NCBI GenBank assembly: GCA_040004035.1
Contig: JAMPLN010000029.1
DNA from: Microcoleus vaginatus_C
GTDB taxonomy: Bacteria > Cyanobacteriota > Cyanobacteriia > Cyanobacteriales > Microcoleaceae
Strand: one strand, 5' to 3'
DNA: 64,000 bases
The notes under the pieces were generated by a model. It worked only from the letters and a program-made list of their open reading frames with translations. It was not told where the DNA came from and did not search any database. This document shows positions 1 through 7,694 of this stretch, one piece after another. The position numbers were made by a program, and so were the translations under genes. The number at the start of each line of letters is the position of its first letter. Position 1 is the stretch's first letter.

Positions 1-128
1 AGTGCCTGCTCGACAATTTCGTGGGATTTGTTACCCTTCATGTGTACGATGAATCCGACTCCGCAAGCGTCGTGCTCGAACTGCGGATCGTACAGACCTT
101 GCTTTTGTGGCAGTCCGTTGCTGTTCAT
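1..128 (-). CDS. gltB: Glutamate synthase large subunit (GOGAT), 5' end only
   Basis: Only the first 42 codons are in the window; the gene runs off the left edge. Translation from the ATG at 128-126 gives a short leader, GLYDP, and then EHDACGVGF, the start of the class II glutamine amidotransferase domain. The Cys of ACGVG is the nucleophile that releases ammonia from glutamine after the leader is processed. GOGAT makes two glutamates from glutamine and 2-oxoglutarate. Cyanobacteria have ferredoxin- and NADH-dependent forms that look alike at this end, so I cannot say which this is. An AGGAG-like ribosome site lies just upstream. Confidence 0.9.
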   Translation of the reverse strand, partial: MNSNGLPQKQGLYDPQFEHDACGVGFIVHMKGNKSHEIVEQA

Positions 129-423
129 TTTGATGCTCCTGTCAAAGTGGCGAAAAGATGTTGATCTAGAGTAGATGGTGGGATGCCGATCGCTCTAGTA
201 TCATGTATTATATGTGGATCTACTCAATTGGGTAGATGCACCAAAAAATCGAAGCTTATTCGATCCGAGGAAAAAAATAGTTAAAGCCGATAAATTAACT
301 ATGGAACCCGGAGGTTCAAGATTTATGCTTAAAGACTCTTCAATTATGTGAATTATTAAACCGCAGAGGCCGCAGAGAGCGCAGAGGAAGAGAAGAGAGA
401 TGAGTAATTCCGATACCAACTCA
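129..423. promoter_or_regulatory. gltB upstream region with possible NtcA-like site
   Basis: Non-coding stretch between gltB (minus) and the remnant at 424. At 198-211 there is GTA, 8 bases, TAT, one mismatch from the NtcA consensus GTA-N8-TAC, a plausible nitrogen-control site for a GOGAT gene. This is weak evidence. Positions 361-400 hold one copy of a purine-rich dispersed repeat (GCAGAG units) that recurs in the window. Confidence 0.3.
361..402 (+). repeat. Dispersed GCAGAG-rich repeat
   Basis: AACCGCAGAG followed by further GCAGAG units, an AAGAGAAGAGAGATGA tract, then AATTCCGATACC. Copies or relatives occur at about 2681-2735 (inverted), 29636-29670, 39610-39672 and 44037-44090, always between genes. 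Confidence 0.75.
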
Positions 424-523
424 CATCTTGCACCCTTGTTAATAAGCTTTTCAAGGGCGGGCAAGATGCCTGTTCCACAAAATTTACTCTCTGTGGAACA
501 GGCATCTTGCCTGTTATTGAGAA
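424..523. mobile_element. MITE-like palindromic element, copy A (degenerate right end)
   Basis: Starts ATCTTGCACCC and contains GGGCAAGATGCCTGTTCC facing its inverted copy GGAACAGGCATCTTGCC around a short spacer. It shares this structure with the copies at 13300, 31698 and 32892. The usual right end (AATGGTGCAAGAT) is not recognisable here, so the copy is decayed. It carries no coding capacity of its own. Confidence 0.75.
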
Positions 524-606
524 AGGAGTTTATAGCATTTTTAATGCGACTGTATCCTCAGCGTCTGGGTGACATTCTCCACCAACATTTTGCCTTCTCA
601 TCCGCG

Positions 607-804
607 ATGAACCTTTCTGAAAAATTGCAAAAAGTCGATCGACTCCAAGCCTGGTTAGATAGCTTTCGGCCGCTTTCTCCCAACCTGATTGCAGAATTGA
701 AAAAACTCTATGACGTTCGGGTTACTTATCACTGCTTCACAGAACTTAGCCAAACTTATTCAAGTCTAACTATTCAACCAGGTTTCATCCCAGAGGGTCT
801 CTAA
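607..804 (+). pseudogene. Fic-family protein N-terminal remnant
   Basis: From the ATG at 607 the translation has MNLSEKLQKVDRLQAW and then PLSPNLIAELKKLYDVRVTYH. This resembles the N-terminal helical segment of Fic-domain proteins, where VRxTYH normally runs into an SNAIEGN motif. Here the reading diverges immediately after TYH and stops at 804. No HPFxxGNGR catalytic motif follows in any frame up to 1128. I read it as a decayed fragment. The open frame extends upstream to 400 only by reading through the MITE-like element at 424. Confidence 0.5.
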
Positions 805-1128
805 CCAGATGCTAGAATTTTTGCAGCAGCAGTCTCAAGAGCTGGATTAGGATTCACCTTTAATCAATATTCAAGAACCAGCGCCCTTTCTATGAAGATT
901 TGATGTAGATTGGGGCGATCGAGCTAATAACAGGTGACAACAGCTATGTTGGTTTTGCTATGGTTGTTAAGGCAGGTCGATCGGGCTGAGCACAACTCTT
1001 GCAAAACTCTACAGTCGGCTAACCAGTCCCCGCAGGTGGGCTTCGGTTTTAACTATAGATTAGTTAATCTCAAAAAACAACGTCGTTTACCACAGGATTC
1101 AGCAAGCAATCCTCAAGGAGTAAAAATC
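805..1128. other. Gap after Fic remnant
   Basis: A reading frame is open from 934 into the cupin gene, but its N-terminal part has no recognisable protein character. No RNA gene seen. A cupin ribosome site (AAGGAG, 1115-1120) sits at the end. Confidence 0.4.
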
Positions 1129-1548
1129 ATGGTTCAGATTCAAGAAATTTCTCAAGTATCTACCCTGCACGCACCTGCAGCACCCAACGCAATAGCCGCT
1201 ACAGAATTGCGGCCTTGGGGCTCCTTTACGACTCTAGAAGAAGGCCCAGGATATAAAATTAAGCGGATCGAAGTTAAGTCGGGACACCGCCTCAGCCTGC
1301 AAATGCACCACCACCGCAGCGAACACTGGATTGTGGTTTCTGGTACTGCAAAAGTTACTTGTGGCGAAACTGAACAAGTTCTGTTTACAAATCAGTCTAC
1401 CTACGTTCCTCAGTGCACTTCTCACCGCCTGGAAAATCCGGGAGTTATCCCCCTGGTTTTAATTGAGGTGCAGAATGGCGAATATCTGGGAGAAGATGAT
1501 ATTATCCGCTTTCAAGACGATTATGCTCGTAATGAAAAGGCTAAGTAA
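1129..1548 (+). CDS. Cupin, mannose-6-phosphate isomerase type II-like
   Basis: A 139-residue single-domain cupin. After a variable leader it reads RPWGSF, then KRIEVKSGHRLSLQMHHHRSEHW, HRLENPG and LIEVQNGEYLGEDDIIRFQDDY, the order seen in the C-terminal sugar-phosphate isomerase domain of bifunctional ManC/AlgA proteins. The metal ligands are visible as HHHRSEH plus the later H in SHRLENP. Small stand-alone versions are common in cyanobacteria and are annotated as phosphomannose isomerases acting in GDP-mannose supply. The ATG at 1129 has an AAGGAG ribosome site at 8 bases, so I prefer it to the longer open frame. Confidence 0.85.
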   Translation: MVQIQEISQVSTLHAPAAPNAIAATELRPWGSFTTLEEGPGYKIKRIEVKSGHRLSLQMHHHRSEHWIVVSGTAKVTCGETEQVLFTNQSTYVPQCTSHRLENPGVIPLVLIEVQNGEYLGEDDIIRFQDDYARNEKAK

Positions 1549-1568
1549 CTCAAGTTGCTAAAAATATA

Positions 1569-1600
1569 GGGGTAAGGTGCGCTGCGGCGCACCCTACATT
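1569..1600. terminator. Possible terminator hairpin after the cupin gene
   Basis: GGTGCG CTGCGG CGCACC forms a GC-rich hairpin 20 bases after the cupin stop. There is no clear T-run, so it may equally be part of a dispersed GGGTGCG repeat family (see 3816). Confidence 0.4.
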
Positions 1601-1661
1601 CTCCGGGTAAGGTACACGCCGAGGCACACTCTACATTTTCAAAACTCAACATTACTTCCCA

Positions 1662-1720
1662 AATTACCAATTACCAATTACCAATTACCAATTACCAATT
1701 ACCAATTACCAATTACCAAT
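1662..1720 (+). repeat. Heptanucleotide tandem repeat (AATTACC)x8
   Basis: About 8.4 perfect copies of AATTACC ending one base before the ATG of the iscA-like gene. Such short tandemly repeated repetitive (STRR) sequences are typical of filamentous cyanobacteria. This one occupies the place of a Shine-Dalgarno sequence. Confidence 0.95.
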
Positions 1721-1721
1721 A

Positions 1722-2051
1722 ATGATTCATCTGAGCAAAACAGCAGCAACAGAAGTAACGCGCCTCAAGTCGAAGCATCCGAATCCCAATGCTTTATTTC
1801 GTCTGGGCGTGGAATCGAGCGGCTGCTCCGGTTTGTCTTATACAATGGCATTTGACGATGCGCCAGCCCCAGAAGATGCTGTATGCGAGTCCGAGGGAAT
1901 TTCCGTTGCGATCGACCCCCAGCACTTAAAATATCTCAATGAGCTCACCTTGGATTATTCTGAAGACTTGATGGGCGGAGGTTTCCGATTTCACAATCCC
2001 AATGCCGCCCAAAGCTGTAGCTGCGGCAACTCCTTTTCCGCAAAGGAATAA
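1722..2051 (+). CDS. Iron-sulfur cluster assembly accessory protein, IscA/SufA/HesB family
   Basis: A 109-residue A-type Fe-S carrier. The three conserved cysteines are present: ESSGCSGLSY near residue 35, and SCSCGNSF near the C terminus. Family members bind iron or [2Fe-2S]/[4Fe-4S] clusters through these cysteines and pass them to apoproteins. Length and motif spacing are normal. The start abuts a heptamer tandem repeat and has no ribosome site. The stop is 5 bases from the downstream Uma2 gene, so the two are probably co-transcribed. Confidence 0.92.
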   Translation: MIHLSKTAATEVTRLKSKHPNPNALFRLGVESSGCSGLSYTMAFDDAPAPEDAVCESEGISVAIDPQHLKYLNELTLDYSEDLMGGGFRFHNPNAAQSCSCGNSFSAKE

Positions 2052-2056
2052 TCAAT

Positions 2057-2632
2057 ATGATGACAGTCAAAGACTTAGAAAAAGTCCAAAAAACCTTCAA
2101 AGAAGCCGGTCAAGACTACCAAGTTGAACTAGAAAGCGGGAAGATTATCATTGTGGGCCCGTCAGACATTGTATCTAGTGAAATTGGCATTCGCTTGAGT
2201 GCCTTTCTCTTCGTTTGGGTGAATCCCCGCCGTTTGGGTCGAGTTTTTGACTCCGCAGGCGGCTTTATTTTACCTGATGCTAACCTTACAGCACCTGATG
2301 TTTCTTTTGTCCGAGCCGCACGTCTCAGGCAAAGTCCCCGTTATTTCGGAGAATTAGTCCCAGACTTGGTAGTAGAAATTAAATCACAGAGCGATCGCAT
2401 TAAACCGCTAGAAAAAAAGATTAATAATTTTATAGAACTCGGAGCGCAAGTAGGAATTTTGATCGATCCAGATGAAGAAACTGTAACAGTTTATCGTCAG
2501 GAAGGTGAACCGATTGTGTTGGGAAATGAAGATATTTTGACTGTCCCCGAACTTTTCCCTGGTTGGCAATTGCCAATTGCTGAACTGTGGCCGCCAATTT
2601 TTACTGAAGCAGAAACTCAAACTGAAGCCTAA
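2057..2632 (+). CDS. Uma2-family (DUF820) putative restriction endonuclease
   Basis: A 191-residue protein of the Uma2 fold, a PD-(D/E)xK nuclease relative greatly expanded in cyanobacteria. Visible motifs are APDVSFVR, then PDLVVEIKSQSDR, which holds the E-x-K pair, followed by KINNFIELGAQVGILIDP and VTVYR. The cellular role of the family is not established. Starts ATGATG, so initiation could be 3 bases downstream. One of four full-length Uma2 genes in the window (also 22056, 34345, 45868). Confidence 0.88.
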   Translation: MMTVKDLEKVQKTFKEAGQDYQVELESGKIIIVGPSDIVSSEIGIRLSAFLFVWVNPRRLGRVFDSAGGFILPDANLTAPDVSFVRAARLRQSPRYFGELVPDLVVEIKSQSDRIKPLEKKINNFIELGAQVGILIDPDEETVTVYRQEGEPIVLGNEDILTVPELFPGWQLPIAELWPPIFTEAETQTEA

Positions 2633-2680
2633 TAAAGTTTATGCAGGTTTTACATAGCCAGAAATGCGAAAAGCCTCTCT

Positions 2681-2735
2681 TCTCTTCCTCTGTGCCCTCT
2701 GCGCTCTCTGCGGTTAAATCATTCCTATGCAACCG
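2681..2735 (-). repeat. Dispersed GCAGAG-rich repeat, inverted copy
   Basis: Reverse complement of the repeat at 361: CTCTGTGCCCTCTGCGCTC then TCTGCGGTTAAATCATTCC. Lies between convergent genes. Confidence 0.7.
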
Positions 2736-2768
2736 TAAACGATATGAGTGCCATCGAAAAGCTTTCAA

Positions 2769-3767
2769 TCAAGCTGGCGTACCGAGAATAGTCCACTGCA
2801 TTAACTGCTGCCACTCGGGAGATTGAGCTAATAAATCTGCATCGAATTCATTTCCCGCATCCTGCGAAAACTCGGCGAAAGCTTCCGCCCAATTAATTAC
2901 TGTTTCCACAGGCAAATAAGGCGTATAATTCCAAGAACGCTGCAAAAACTCTACCATCTCAACAGAATGACCGGTGCGGTACAAATACCAAGCAATCCAA
3001 ACTAAGGTACTGTACTTGATTTGCTTTTCCAACAAACGTATTTTATCCGGCAACTCGGGACGGGCAAAAAAATTGTCCATGACTGCGGCGAGGGATTTAG
3101 CTTGCGGTAAACCTTTGTACATGGCGCTTTGTTCGTGCTGGCGGTAGCAAACAGTTACTTGCTGCAACCACTCTGCTTCACATCCCATTAAGGCTAAACG
3201 CAACACTAAATCTGTATCTTCCGCCGGGGGAAATCGAGGATCAAATCCGCCGGCGCGCTCTAACCACTGACGGCGAAATACCATCGCGCTGGGTAATACT
3301 GGTTTCCACCGCAGCCACATTTCTAAGTCTAATTTAGGGACGTTTTGCCAGGGTTTGACATCTTTTAGGGGTTCGCCTATACTATTAACTAGACGCCAGC
3401 CACTGTGGACTATTCCTAGATTTGGTTTCGCTGCAAATACAGCCATTTGTGCTGCTAATTTGTCGGGGAAAAAGTAGTCGTCAGCATCAAGAAAAGCGAT
3501 GAATTCTCCTCGCGATAGCTTTATGCCGTGATTTCTGGCAATCGAAACTCCTTGATTTTGTTGGTAAATGTAGCGAATTCGATCGCCATATTTCTCTAAA
3601 ACTAACTTGGTATCGTCTCTGGAGCCGTCGTCTACGACAATAATTTCCCAGTTAGTATAGGTTTGGTGCAGAACGCTATCTACGGCTTGGCCGACGTAAG
3701 CAGCGCAGTTGTAAGCCGGAATTACTACGCTCACCTGCGGGGTGCGATCGATCGTAACATTACTCAT
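2769..3767 (-). CDS. Family 2 (GT-A) glycosyltransferase
   Basis: A 332-residue GT2 protein. Residues 10-110 hold the nucleotide-sugar fold: VSVVIPAYNCAAYVGQAVDS, EIIVVDDGSRDDT, ARNHGI, and FLDADDYF, which includes the DxD metal/UDP site. Further on, PPAEDTDLVLRLALMG contains the likely catalytic ED region. Such enzymes transfer sugars onto glycans, lipids or proteins; acceptor and donor cannot be read from sequence. The C-terminal 100 residues are helical and lack membrane segments. It stands alone, with no polysaccharide cluster beside it. Confidence 0.9.
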   Translation of the reverse strand: MSNVTIDRTPQVSVVIPAYNCAAYVGQAVDSVLHQTYTNWEIIVVDDGSRDDTKLVLEKYGDRIRYIYQQNQGVSIARNHGIKLSRGEFIAFLDADDYFFPDKLAAQMAVFAAKPNLGIVHSGWRLVNSIGEPLKDVKPWQNVPKLDLEMWLRWKPVLPSAMVFRRQWLERAGGFDPRFPPAEDTDLVLRLALMGCEAEWLQQVTVCYRQHEQSAMYKGLPQAKSLAAVMDNFFARPELPDKIRLLEKQIKYSTLVWIAWYLYRTGHSVEMVEFLQRSWNYTPYLPVETVINWAEAFAEFSQDAGNEFDADLLAQSPEWQQLMQWTILGTPA

Positions 3768-3815
3768 AATTAATTATCTTAAATTCGATTGCGTCTTTAT
3801 TTTACAATGAGCGTA

Positions 3816-3840
3816 GGGTGCGTCAGGAACTGACGCACCC
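3816..3840. terminator. Perfect 11-bp stem-loop between two minus-strand genes
   Basis: GGGTGCGTCAG, GAA, CTGACGCACCC. It could terminate the PatA-like gene (minus). No T-run follows, and the GGGTGCG module also occurs near 1575, so it may be a dispersed palindrome. Confidence 0.45.
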
Positions 3841-3872
3841 AGCAAGGGGTTCTTGTGTTCATTAATTTGGGG

Positions 3873-5099
3873 TCAAGAATTTGCCAAGGTAAGTTGGTGC
3901 GAGTTCAGTAAATCATTGGGGCGAATTGCGAAAGGGTAGCGATCGCCTTTTACCTTCAAATACTTGTCAACTATTTCCAAAACCTGTTCGGGATTGGCCG
4001 GCTTGCTCAAAAAATCGGAAGCACCTGTAAATTTCGCCCGCGTGCGGTCAATTATACTATCTTGACCGGTCAAAAACACGATCGGAGTTTCCCGAAAAGC
4101 GGGTGTCTTTCGCAAAAAATTGCACAAAGCAAAGCCACTTGTCTTCGGCATCACCACGTCCATAAAAATTAAAGCAGGCTTTTGTTTGGCGAGGAGGCCC
4201 ACTCCCTGCATGGGGTCTTGAATTTTTAGGACTCGATACCCCTCCGGCAACAAAATTTGCTCTAAAAATTCGCATACTGTCGGACTGTCATCGATACAAG
4301 CAATCAAAGGGCGACCCGGCCCTGCAATAGCCGCGGCAAGGCGCCACTGTTCTATAGGCGACGGCAAGTCTGGTACTGTTCGGAAATTTACTAAACCCTG
4401 CTTGATGTAATTAACTAAACCGCGAGTGGCCACTGTCACGCACTGCTTTTTCTTAAATGCAATATCCCAAAGAGTATTCTCGCCGTTGAATACGTTACCC
4501 AAAGCGATCAAAGAATTAGAACTAAATCGATTTTGCTGCAACTGGGCCGACGGTTTTAAAAGCGGTGCTTGTTCTGGATCTACCAACCACAAACCCATTC
4601 CTTTCCACTTCTGCCAAATTTCTTCTGTACAACACAGAACTTTCTCTACTTCTGTTAAAGACAGCAGCAAAGAAGAGGTAATTGTAGAAAAATATTTCTG
4701 GGACGGACGCCACTCCCGGCGCAAACCCGATTGACCGATCAGAGCAAATAACACTTCGGAAAGGCTGGTGTGGACGATCGCCCTAGCTTGTTCGAGACTC
4801 ATTTCGCTGGCTGCTATCCCTCGCTGAAGCAGTTGATATTCCCACAGTTCTCCAGCATCGAGGTTTCTGAGATCCACTTGAAAGTTTCGACAGTGTTGCC
4901 CGATCGCTCTGTACCAGCGCCTCGATCTGTGCGCTCCTCCCGTGGCATACACCAAACTACCCTGAAAAAAGTAAAGTTGCCATTGTTGCTCCCCTTGCTC
5001 TAACAGCAGTTTCCCCGTTGCTTGTTTCTGGCTGAGTACAGCCAGAGTATGGGACAACATTTTGTATCCGATTGCGGTAGCAGACATATCAACTCGCAT
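3873..5099 (-). CDS. PatA/PixG-like response regulator with DUF4388 domain
   Basis: About 408 residues. The N-terminal part (TGKLLLEQG, WQLYFFQGSLVYATGG) is a DUF4388/PATAN-type domain. The C-terminal part is a CheY-like receiver: ACIDDSPTVCEF, FMDVVMPKTSGF with the phospho-acceptor Asp, FLTGQDS and FLSKPANPEQ. This architecture is that of cyanobacterial PatA, PixG and PilG-type regulators, which work in phototaxis/chemotaxis phosphorelays or heterocyst patterning. No Che or Pil gene is adjacent, so the pathway is unknown. The open frame extends to 5186, but homologues usually begin near the ATGs at 5099 or 5087. Confidence 0.88.
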   Translation of the reverse strand: MRVDMSATAIGYKMLSHTLAVLSQKQATGKLLLEQGEQQWQLYFFQGSLVYATGGAHRSRRWYRAIGQHCRNFQVDLRNLDAGELWEYQLLQRGIAASEMSLEQARAIVHTSLSEVLFALIGQSGLRREWRPSQKYFSTITSSLLLSLTEVEKVLCCTEEIWQKWKGMGLWLVDPEQAPLLKPSAQLQQNRFSSNSLIALGNVFNGENTLWDIAFKKKQCVTVATRGLVNYIKQGLVNFRTVPDLPSPIEQWRLAAAIAGPGRPLIACIDDSPTVCEFLEQILLPEGYRVLKIQDPMQGVGLLAKQKPALIFMDVVMPKTSGFALCNFLRKTPAFRETPIVFLTGQDSIIDRTRAKFTGASDFLSKPANPEQVLEIVDKYLKVKGDRYPFAIRPNDLLNSHQLTLANS

Positions 5100-5303
5100 C
5101 CCCTGTACTCTGTTTGTACCATTATATAGCTGCTGAGTTTTGAAAGATAACAGTAATATTACTGAATTTAGGTTAAAAAACACCACTAATTGTGCGAATT
5201 TAACCGTCTTAGGGAGTGATTCCCCTCGGTAGTTTTAGCCATGAGGATGCAACGCCTATTTGCACTATTAACTAATAACTAAAATACTGTTTGTAACTAA
5301 TAA

Positions 5304-5534
5304 CTAATTGCCCTCGCTATCTTTGGGAGGTACAGGATCGTAACCCCCTGGATGAAAAGGATGACAGCGCAAAATCCGCTTAACCGCCATCGAGCTGCCA
5401 CGGGCCGGCCCAAATCTTTCTATTGCTTCGATCGCGTATTGGGAACAAGTTGGCTGAAATCTACAGGCGTTAGGCAGGTAAGGAGAAATCCCCATTTTGT
5501 AGCCTCGGATTAATCCGATCAGCAATATTTTCAC
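5304..5534 (-). CDS. yidD: Membrane protein insertion efficiency factor YidD
   Basis: A 76-residue protein with the family signature: LIRGYKMGISPYL, CRFQPTCSQYAIEAIERFG and HPGGYDPVP. YidD is a small membrane-associated protein that assists YidC-dependent membrane insertion. It starts with GTG. The usual rnpA/yidC neighbours are absent, which is normal for cyanobacteria. It ends about 200 bases before the PatA-like gene on the same strand. Confidence 0.95.
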   Translation of the reverse strand: MKILLIGLIRGYKMGISPYLPNACRFQPTCSQYAIEAIERFGPARGSSMAVKRILRCHPFHPGGYDPVPPKDSEGN

Positions 5535-5683
5535 AATTTTTACCTCAGCGATTGATTAGATTAATAGCAAAATATCGTCCCGTACCGCTGTAAGCTAGGT
5601 GAATCTAGGGCATTCCCAGCAGTTAGAGTTACGCCAACTTTTACAGTACCAATTATACCTATTTTCATTTTTATTTTAGATAG

Positions 5684-6625
5684 CTACAGCACAATTTGAG
5701 GAGATAATATGGTACTTGTCTCTGAGTTCGCTACTTGACCGATACCTAAAAAATTACCGTCTCGATCGTAAACCTGCAACGGATAGGGAGGTTGGGGTAT
5801 TGGGTTGTCGGGGGGATTGTTCGTACTTTCCTCCTCAGGCCCGATCGGCGTTTCGGGAATCGGGAGGCGCTGTCCTTGAAACCAGCGTTTGGTATATTGA
5901 GGGGAAAGGACGATCGCGCCTAAATGTCCCAAAACCGCCGATGGCAAAATCGGGCAGAATTTATTTTCCTGCAATTGCAGTTCCAATTGTTCAAAACTGA
6001 GACTTTCCTCGATCGAAAAACCGCTACTTTCGGTGCGAGTCAAACAAGCCAAAGTACCGCCTGCATTCAACACAGCACCCAGATCCCGCGCGATCGCCCG
6101 AATGTAAGTACCCGCCCCGCAGGCGATCGACAAATCCAATTCAGGAAAATCCCCCGGCCGCCAATCCAAGATTTCCAGTCGAAAAACCTCAACATTTCTA
6201 GCAGCAACTTCCACAGTTTCGCCTTTTCTTGCTAACTCATAAAGGCGTTTTCCTCCCACCTGAACCGCACTAAAACTCGGCGGAAATTGCTCGATTTTTC
6301 CTAGGAATTTTGGCAGTGCAGCTTGTACTTGTTCCAAACTCAACTCTGGCACCGGTCGAGAATGGATAATTTCTCCTTCTAAATCGTCAGTAGCAGTAGT
6401 TAAGCCAAACCGAATCGTGCCTCGGTAAGCTTTATTGTGTTGGAGATATTGCAGCAGTCTGGTTGCTTTGCCCAGGGCGATGGGCAAAACGCCAGTCACA
6501 GCAGGATCGAGGGTTCCTCCGTGTCCGACTCGCTTGAGTTTCAATAGCCGACGCACTCGCCCCACGCAGTCGTGAGATGTCATGCCCGCAGGTTTGTTGA
6601 GATTGAGAAAACCGTCAGTAGTCAT
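5684..6625 (-). CDS. truB: tRNA pseudouridine(55) synthase TruB
   Basis: 313 residues from the ATG at 6625. FLNLNKPAGMTSHDCV and VGHGGTLDPAVTGVLPIALG are diagnostic; the Asp of GTLDP is the catalytic nucleophile that isomerises U55 in the T-loop of tRNAs. KAYRGTIRFG and GTYIRAIARDLG are further family motifs. The C-terminal 60 residues are variable, as is usual. A TTG 15 bases further upstream also opens the frame, but ATG fits the family start. It lies on the same strand as yidD with a 150-base gap. Confidence 0.95.
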   Translation of the reverse strand: MTTDGFLNLNKPAGMTSHDCVGRVRRLLKLKRVGHGGTLDPAVTGVLPIALGKATRLLQYLQHNKAYRGTIRFGLTTATDDLEGEIIHSRPVPELSLEQVQAALPKFLGKIEQFPPSFSAVQVGGKRLYELARKGETVEVAARNVEVFRLEILDWRPGDFPELDLSIACGAGTYIRAIARDLGAVLNAGGTLACLTRTESSGFSIEESLSFEQLELQLQENKFCPILPSAVLGHLGAIVLSPQYTKRWFQGQRLPIPETPIGPEEESTNNPPDNPIPQPPYPLQVYDRDGNFLGIGQVANSETSTILSPQIVL

Positions 6626-6644
6626 TAGGAAGTTCGGCAACGGA

Positions 6645-6716
6645 TTTTGTAACGGATGTAACGGATATAACGGATGTCAGGAAGAGGGAAGAGGGAAGAG
6701 GGAAGAGGGAAGAAGT
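6645..6716. repeat. Short tandem repeats upstream of truB
   Basis: Imperfect CGGATGTAA/CGGATATAA units followed by five GGAAGAG-type heptamers. This is STRR-like, low-complexity DNA in the truB upstream region. Confidence 0.7.
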
Positions 6717-6911
6717 GTACGGGATTTAATGGAGAGAAGGAAGCAGGAAAAAGGAAGATGAAAAGTGTTGAGATTGCTTGCCTTCGCATTGCGAAAGCTA
6801 ACGTTACTTGCAACGCGAAAGCGGTTTTGAGTTAAAAAGTTCAACATTGAAAACTTAAAACTACAAAGTACCCGCCCGCCCAATTATCAATTCCCAATTC
6901 CCAATTACCCA

Positions 6912-7655
6912 TTAAAGAATAAAGTCCGCCTGACTGATAGAAGTGCGGGCAACTCCGAATAAAGTAGCCAGAGTTTCCTTGGTGCTTGTAAGCTGAATAA
7001 TTGTACTCGGCGAAGTTCCCGCCCCAGCGGCAATGGTGAGTTCGCCAAAGGTGAGGCCGGCAGTCAAGCGAATTCGATCGGTACCATCAGTAAAGTCTGT
7101 AATCACATCACCATCTGCCGATCGCCCGATCGCAAAAGTATCGTTTCCGGTGCCGCCAGTTAAAGTATCTGCGCCGCGATCGCCCGATAAACAGTCATTG
7201 CCGATGCCACCAAACAGCGAGTCATCGCCGGCACCCCCAAAAAGCGAGTCATCGCCCGCGCCTCCCAACAAAGTATCGGTGTCTTGGTTGCCAAACAGCA
7301 AATCATTACCCTCGTCGCCCAGCATTGAGTCAGAACCTTTGCCGCCGTAGAAAGTATCGCCGCCGGCGCCGCCCAAAACGCTGTCGCGGCCGGCACCGCC
7401 GAACAGCAAATCATTGCCAACGTCGCCCAGCAGTGAGTCATCGCCGTCGCCGCCGTAGAGGGAATCGTCTGCGCCTAAGCCCAAAATGCTGTCAGGGCCA
7501 CCCAAACCAAATATCAAGTTAGCGCCCGCAGTACCTCTGAGGGAGTCGGGGCCGCTGGTGCCGCGAGTGCCACCAGGTGATCCTCCGGGACTGGTACCGT
7601 TGGTGGGGGTTGGGGTTGTGACGGGAATTGGTACAAGTGGCACTGCTGATGGCAT
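6912..7655 (-). CDS. RTX (haemolysin-type) calcium-binding repeat protein
   Basis: 247 residues from the ATG at 7655 (a TTG at 7664 is also open). A Pro/Thr/Gly-rich N terminus leads into about a dozen GGxGxDxLx nonapeptides between residues 40 and 170 (for example GGDGDDSLLG, GGAGDDSLFGG), the calcium-binding beta-roll. After ITDFTDGTDRIRL comes the C-terminal region, typical of proteins exported by type I secretion, whose signal is C-terminal. No enzymatic domain is seen, so the role is probably structural or cell-surface. It is 39 bases downstream of atzF on the same strand, but no functional link is evident. Confidence 0.88.
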   Translation of the reverse strand: MPSAVPLVPIPVTTPTPTNGTSPGGSPGGTRGTSGPDSLRGTAGANLIFGLGGPDSILGLGADDSLYGGDGDDSLLGDVGNDLLFGGAGRDSVLGGAGGDTFYGGKGSDSMLGDEGNDLLFGNQDTDTLLGGAGDDSLFGGAGDDSLFGGIGNDCLSGDRGADTLTGGTGNDTFAIGRSADGDVITDFTDGTDRIRLTAGLTFGELTIAAGAGTSPSTIIQLTSTKETLATLFGVARTSISQADFIL

Positions 7656-7694
7656 GATTCTCAAGATGGTAGAAATTTGCCATTCTAACTTAGC

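Noticed and set aside
201..464. 87-residue minus-strand frame upstream of gltB
   Set aside because: No family resemblance, no start context, and it crosses a dispersed repeat and the MITE-like element.
1577..1855. 92-residue plus frame
   Set aside because: It is the heptamer repeat (LPITNYQ) read through into the wrong frame of the iscA-like gene.
2641..2826. 61-residue plus frame
   Set aside because: It runs through the GCAGAG repeat and into the antisense of the glycosyltransferase gene.
7033..7350. 105-residue plus frame opposite the RTX gene
   Set aside because: Repetitive antisense shadow of the RTX repeats.
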